Assembly: GCA_903834925.1 (NCBI GenBank)
Contig: CAILLA010000071.1
Coordinates: 1-58,057 of the forward strand
Source of the DNA: an uncultured Schlesneria sp.
GTDB lineage: Bacteria > Planctomycetota > Planctomycetia > Planctomycetales > Planctomycetaceae
Length of the DNA stretch: 58,057 nucleotides
Direction: 5' to 3'
A program made the position numbers and the translations under genes. The notes under the pieces were generated by a model. The model did no database searches and was not told the origin of the DNA. It saw nothing but the letters and a program-made list of their open reading frames with translations. The first letter of the stretch is position 1. The number at the start of each line of letters is the position of its first letter. Below, one piece after another: positions 54,873 through 58,057 of the stretch.

Positions 54873-56245
54873 TAGCAGCGGTCTTGTTCAAAAGAAGCAG
54901 ATTTTGGCAGTGTGAATTCGAATCGAGTCCGATCGAGGCGACGGCTCCAGGTTAACGAGCCATGATGCGCCTGGGCGACCGTGACAGCAACGGTCAACCC
55001 CAGTCCGATTCCTTCCGGCTTTGACGTAACAAAAGATTCAAACAACTTTGACGCGAGTTCGGCTGGTGGCCCCGGACCATCGTCTTCAAAGATCAGCATG
55101 CATTGCTCAAGTTCGGAGTTTGAAGTGAGCCAGACGTTTCCTCCAGGACCGGCAGCATCGATTGCATTCAACGTCAGATTGAGAAATGCTGCTCGGAGAC
55201 GATCAGGGAATCCCACGACAATCAAAGGCGTTTCTTCCAATTCAACGTTCAATTCGATGTCTTTGTGATCGCACGTCAACGAAACAAGGTCTCGAACCGA
55301 ATCGATAATTTGACGAAGATCGATTTGAGACGGAGGTCTCGAATCACGTTTGCCGAGTGAGAGTAGCCCCTGCACTTCTTCTTCGACAAGAGCCAACTGG
55401 TTTCGAGCCACGATCAGACTGGTGTCGGTTCCCTGCTGACATCGGCTTTCGTGCAGTTGGATGGCAAGCTTCGCTCCGGCGATCCCATTTCGCAGTTGAT
55501 GCCCAATTCCAGCGGTCAGTTGCGCAACTAACCGAGTTCGTTCACCCTGGATCAACTGCTCTCGCATCGTGCTCAACTGCCGGCTCATGGAATTGATGCT
55601 CTGAACCAGTCGAGAGAATTCGTCGTCGATTGGTCCGCGACTTAATTCCAGGCCGAAATCCCCCTGGGCGATGGTTTCGACATGCCCTTCCAAAGTCCGA
55701 ATTCGGCGAGCCCAGCTTGAGGAAAGCAGCAACGTCAGTGGGACTGAGCAGAGTATTGTTGCCAGCCCGACGGCAAGTGGTGGCCAGATCGCATCACGAC
55801 TGGACTTACGAATCGAATCTTCCAATGTCAGAATCAACAACCTGTGCGATGGTGAACCACGCATTTGACCCGCTCGGACAAGATAGTCGGTCCCGCCGAT
55901 CGTTTTTCGCAGTGGCTTTGCGTCGTGGTCGTTCGCAGAGTCTTCATTGAATTCCAGTCCAGTCAATTCTTCGTTTGGGAGTGTCGCAACAAGAACTCGA
56001 CGTTCCGTGTTGTCCCAGACAATAAGTTCGTCTCCTGTCAGCCGACGCAGTTTTTCCAGGACATTCGTTGAGACGGGAAAGCTGGATTCTTCAAGAACAC
56101 CAATAATCTGCCGCTGTCGGGCATCCAGAGCACCCAAATGACGAGTGGACAACCACCACGCCGAAAAAATCGCGTTTGCAGCCACTGCGACGAGCAACAG
56201 TCCCAATAAAGGCCACAAGATTTGATCGCGAATCGGCAGTTTCAC
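54872..56245 (-). CDS. Membrane sensor histidine kinase, partner of the NtrC-type regulator
   Basis: 457 residues with two membrane segments (about 12-34 and 166-188) enclosing a periplasmic sensor region of about 130 residues. HAMP-like linker RRIRTLEGHVETIAQGDFG, then H-box AGIGHQLRNGIAG with His249. The residue after His is Gln, not the usual Glu/Asp. N-box FLNLTLNAIDAAG, DDGPGPP, FESFVTSKPEGIGLGL complete the kinase. It overlaps the regulator gene by one base. Confidence 0.93.
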   Translation of the reverse strand: MKLPIRDQILWPLLGLLLVAVAANAIFSAWWLSTRHLGALDARQRQIIGVLEESSFPVSTNVLEKLRRLTGDELIVWDNTERRVLVATLPNEELTGLEFNEDSANDHDAKPLRKTIGGTDYLVRAGQMRGSPSHRLLILTLEDSIRKSSRDAIWPPLAVGLATILCSVPLTLLLSSSWARRIRTLEGHVETIAQGDFGLELSRGPIDDEFSRLVQSINSMSRQLSTMREQLIQGERTRLVAQLTAGIGHQLRNGIAGAKLAIQLHESRCQQGTDTSLIVARNQLALVEEEVQGLLSLGKRDSRPPSQIDLRQIIDSVRDLVSLTCDHKDIELNVELEETPLIVVGFPDRLRAAFLNLTLNAIDAAGPGGNVWLTSNSELEQCMLIFEDDGPGPPAELASKLFESFVTSKPEGIGLGLTVAVTVAQAHHGSLTWSRRLDRTRFEFTLPKSASFEQDRC

Positions 56246-56498
56246 GAAACGAACCTCAATAGAAAAAATCAGGTCAATAAAGGCGGGCTTTCAACGGCAA
56301 ACCTTGAGTTATTTCGCCGATCTTGTCCAAAACGTTATCGCGTTCAAGTTCTTTATCACAGTTCAGAGTGACATGAAGCCGGGCTGTTTGGCGTTGGACC
56401 GTTGCACCCCGATTGATGAATTGCTATTCTCGCAAAAAATTTTGAATAGTCAAAACTTTTATTTTCAACAACAATCACCTTGTTTTTCTGGCGTCAAA

Positions 56499-57488
56499 AT
56501 GAGTGTGCGACATCGAAATTCTCGTGGTTTTACGTTGATTGAGTTACTGGTCGTGATTGCCATCATTGCGATTTTGATCGCTTTGCTGCTGCCCGCTGTA
56601 CAACAGGCTCGCGAGGCAGCGAGACGAACCCAATGCAAGAGCAACCTCAAGCAAATAGGACTGGCGCTTCATAACTATGAAGCCTCATCCCGATGCTTGC
56701 CGCCGGGGTATATCAGTGTCCCGGGCTCGGCAACGATGGACACAATTTCTGGTGACTGGGGTACGGGCTGGGGATGGTTAACCCATCTTCTGCCGAACAT
56801 CGATCAGGCACCACTCTACAACTCACTGAATTTCAATCTGCCATGTTGGTCACCGACCAATTCGACGTTCGTCACAACGGGGATCAATGTCTACTTGTGT
56901 CCAACGGCTGTGAATCCGGCAGGGACGGTAAATGTTGAGGATGTGAGTCATAAAACACTCGTTGTTTTTGGCCGTACGAACTACGTTCACAATGTCGGCT
57001 GGAATGATCTCTGGAGTGCGCCGGTCACAGCACCACAGGATTACAGCGGGGTTGCGAACGGCGCGATGTTCCGCGACAGCAGCGTCAAGTTTTCGGACGT
57101 GAGTGATGGACTGAGTAATACGGTCTTTGTCGGAGAGCGTTCGCCGAATTTGAGTGACGCAGTCTGGCCGGGTGTGATGCCCGGTTCAGCCCATTATGCG
57201 CGTCCGCCATTCGGGAGCATTGGCTCCGGTGGTCCCGGAACGAACTGGGACAGCGGCGGCAGCTATGTTGGTACACACAGCGGACCGTCCATTTACGAAT
57301 CGCCTGTTGTGATTCATCCGCCTAATAGTCCCTTAGGCCATACCGATCAGATGCAATCACAGCATCCGGGTGGTGCTCATATTTTACTCGGGGACGGATC
57401 TGTCCGTTTCATCAGCGAGACCGTCAATTTGGGAATCTGGGCCGCGCTTTCCAGTCGAAACGGCGGGGAAGTGTTAGGCGATTTTTAA
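56499..57488 (+). CDS. DUF1559 prepilin-like protein, copy 2
   Basis: About 329 residues from ATG 56499; the open frame reaches 65 codons further upstream but those are not pilin-like. It has GFTLIELLVVIAIIAILIAL, then VQQAREAARRTQCKSNLKQI and the DUF1559 ending GAHILLGDGSVRFIS and GGEVLGDF. Copy 1 lies 4.3 kb upstream; the two share the N-terminus closely, but bodies differ. The stop overlaps the next gene as TAATG. Confidence 0.93.
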   Translation: MSVRHRNSRGFTLIELLVVIAIIAILIALLLPAVQQAREAARRTQCKSNLKQIGLALHNYEASSRCLPPGYISVPGSATMDTISGDWGTGWGWLTHLLPNIDQAPLYNSLNFNLPCWSPTNSTFVTTGINVYLCPTAVNPAGTVNVEDVSHKTLVVFGRTNYVHNVGWNDLWSAPVTAPQDYSGVANGAMFRDSSVKFSDVSDGLSNTVFVGERSPNLSDAVWPGVMPGSAHYARPPFGSIGSGGPGTNWDSGGSYVGTHSGPSIYESPVVIHPPNSPLGHTDQMQSQHPGGAHILLGDGSVRFISETVNLGIWAALSSRNGGEVLGDF

Positions 57489-57865
57489 TGCGTAAAAGGG
57501 ACCCAATCCAAGTCGAGAAAGTATCAGGTTTCATGATGCCGCTACTCCAAAATCTTCTCATTTGCAGCGTTCTTTTCGCATCGACTTTTACTGTCGCAGG
57601 ATGCTCCAGACCGACCGTGACGGCGCGTGAAAATCGGCGATTACTGGACGCGATTTTGACCGCGATCACGATGAAGAACGAAAAGTGGTTGGCTGACGAC
57701 AACGAAATCGCAAAGACGCGTCACGAAGCAGGTCAATTGACCGATTGGGAATTCGAGCAATTATCGAAAATCATCGATAAGGGGTCCTCCGGCGAGTGGA
57801 AAACGGCTGAGGAACTTGGCTACGAATTCCGCAAGGCACATCCTTTTGTCAAAGAGGGGCGTTGA
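57488..57865 (+). CDS. Small lipoprotein following DUF1559
   Basis: 125 residues from ATG 57488 (TAATG overlap with the DUF1559 stop), or from 57533. The hydrophobic stretch LLICSVLFASTFTVAGC ends with a lipobox. The mature part is about 86 residues, charged, with RRLLDAILTAIT and ELGYEFRKAHPF. Function unknown. DUF1559 genes in this phylum are often followed by a short lipoprotein gene, in my recollection. Confidence 0.78.
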   Translation: MRKRDPIQVEKVSGFMMPLLQNLLICSVLFASTFTVAGCSRPTVTARENRRLLDAILTAITMKNEKWLADDNEIAKTRHEAGQLTDWEFEQLSKIIDKGSSGEWKTAEELGYEFRKAHPFVKEGR

Positions 57866-58022
57866 AACGCGATCTTCAGCGATAACCGTCAGTTCATTAA
57901 AATACTTCTCTCTCAAAAACTGCACTTTAGGGGAACGCGCGACTCGGAAATGATGTTTTAGAAACCCTGGCTCTCTGCGATGTTGTGAGTGTGAACAAAA
58001 CACGTCACCGAGGGAGCCAAGG
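57866..58022. other. Short spacer before a truncated gene
   Basis: 157 bp. CCTGGCTCTCT (about 57964) and AGGGAGCCAAGG (about 58011) form an imperfect inverted pair around 40 bp, which may be a leader hairpin or an element end. Confidence 0.4.
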
Positions 58023-58057
58023 ATGGCGAAGCGTAAAGGGTCATCGAAACGACCGCA
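58023..58057 (+). CDS. Truncated gene start at window edge
   Basis: ATG 58023 follows GAGGGAGCCAAGG, a strong ribosome site, and opens MAKRKGSSKRP before the window ends. Lys/Arg-rich starts like this are seen in ribosomal, nucleoid and some transposase proteins; the identity cannot be called. Confidence 0.45.
   Translation, partial: MAKRKGSSKRP

Noticed and set aside
58011-58057. Start of an insertion sequence
   Set aside because: The inverted pair upstream is imperfect and the coding part too short to identify a transposase.

Overview
The window reads like a chromosomal segment of a member of the Planctomycetota, most likely the order Planctomycetales. This is inference from gene content and genome style. 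The supporting signs are two prepilin-like DUF1559 proteins, a VCBS/ASPIC giant protein, GYF_2 and STN-like proteins, an Hsp70 with a DUF3731-like tail, a type I glutamine synthetase, long intergenic spacers rich in palindromic repeats, and many GTG starts. No phage, CRISPR array or intact insertion sequence is visible; only a truncated gene at the right edge could belong to one.

Layout. 0.1-9.6 kb: central carbon genes (6-phosphofructokinase, PEP carboxylase), a POT peptide transporter, a small conserved protein, coproheme decarboxylase and a sulfotransferase. 9.7-11.7 kb: tRNA-Glu(CTC) and an exported STN-domain protein broken by one extra G in a G6 run. 11.9-14 kb: hemW overlapping a PfkB-type kinase. 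14.5-21.1 kb: a HEAT-like exported protein, a TPR-VCBS-ASPIC giant and an outer-membrane barrel. 21.4-25 kb: Rrf2 regulator, then polyprenyl diphosphate synthase and dxs (MEP isoprenoid supply). 25-29.9 kb: an exported protein, an alpha/beta hydrolase, a small lipoprotein and glgX. 31-36.3 kb: an M56 (BlaR1-like) protein fused to a secretin-like tail, a GYF_2 membrane protein and a zinc-ribbon membrane protein. 36.4-43.6 kb: M16-like protein, glnA, a membrane protein and a large Hsp70. 43.7-51.7 kb: moaD, moaE, an orphan kinase, a sugar-hydrolase-like exported protein, a small ABM-like protein, modA and a multicopper oxidase fused to a thioredoxin-like domain. 52-58 kb: two DUF1559 genes flanking an opposed NtrB/NtrC-type two-component system, a small lipoprotein and a gene cut by the window edge.

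Functional links. ispA-like and dxs feed isoprenoid synthesis. chdC acts in haem synthesis, while hemW loads haem. moaD, moaE and modA point to molybdenum cofactor use. The two-component pair is translationally coupled.

Most unusual content. (1) A 94-98 bp intergenic element occurs in three copies (30160, 39298, 53261). It starts GTGCCAC and ends GTGGCAC, and it can fold as a four-arm cloverleaf with compensatory changes between copies. (2) The M56 protein has lost one zinc-binding His and carries a secretin-like C-terminal region. (3) A perfect 7-1-7 palindrome resembling a Fur box lies downstream of a promoter before a DUF1559 gene. (4) A three-unit 70-bp tandem repeat abuts a 151-bp inverted-repeat element. 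(5) A bacterial POT transporter carries a large soluble insert in the same place as mammalian PepT1/PepT2.
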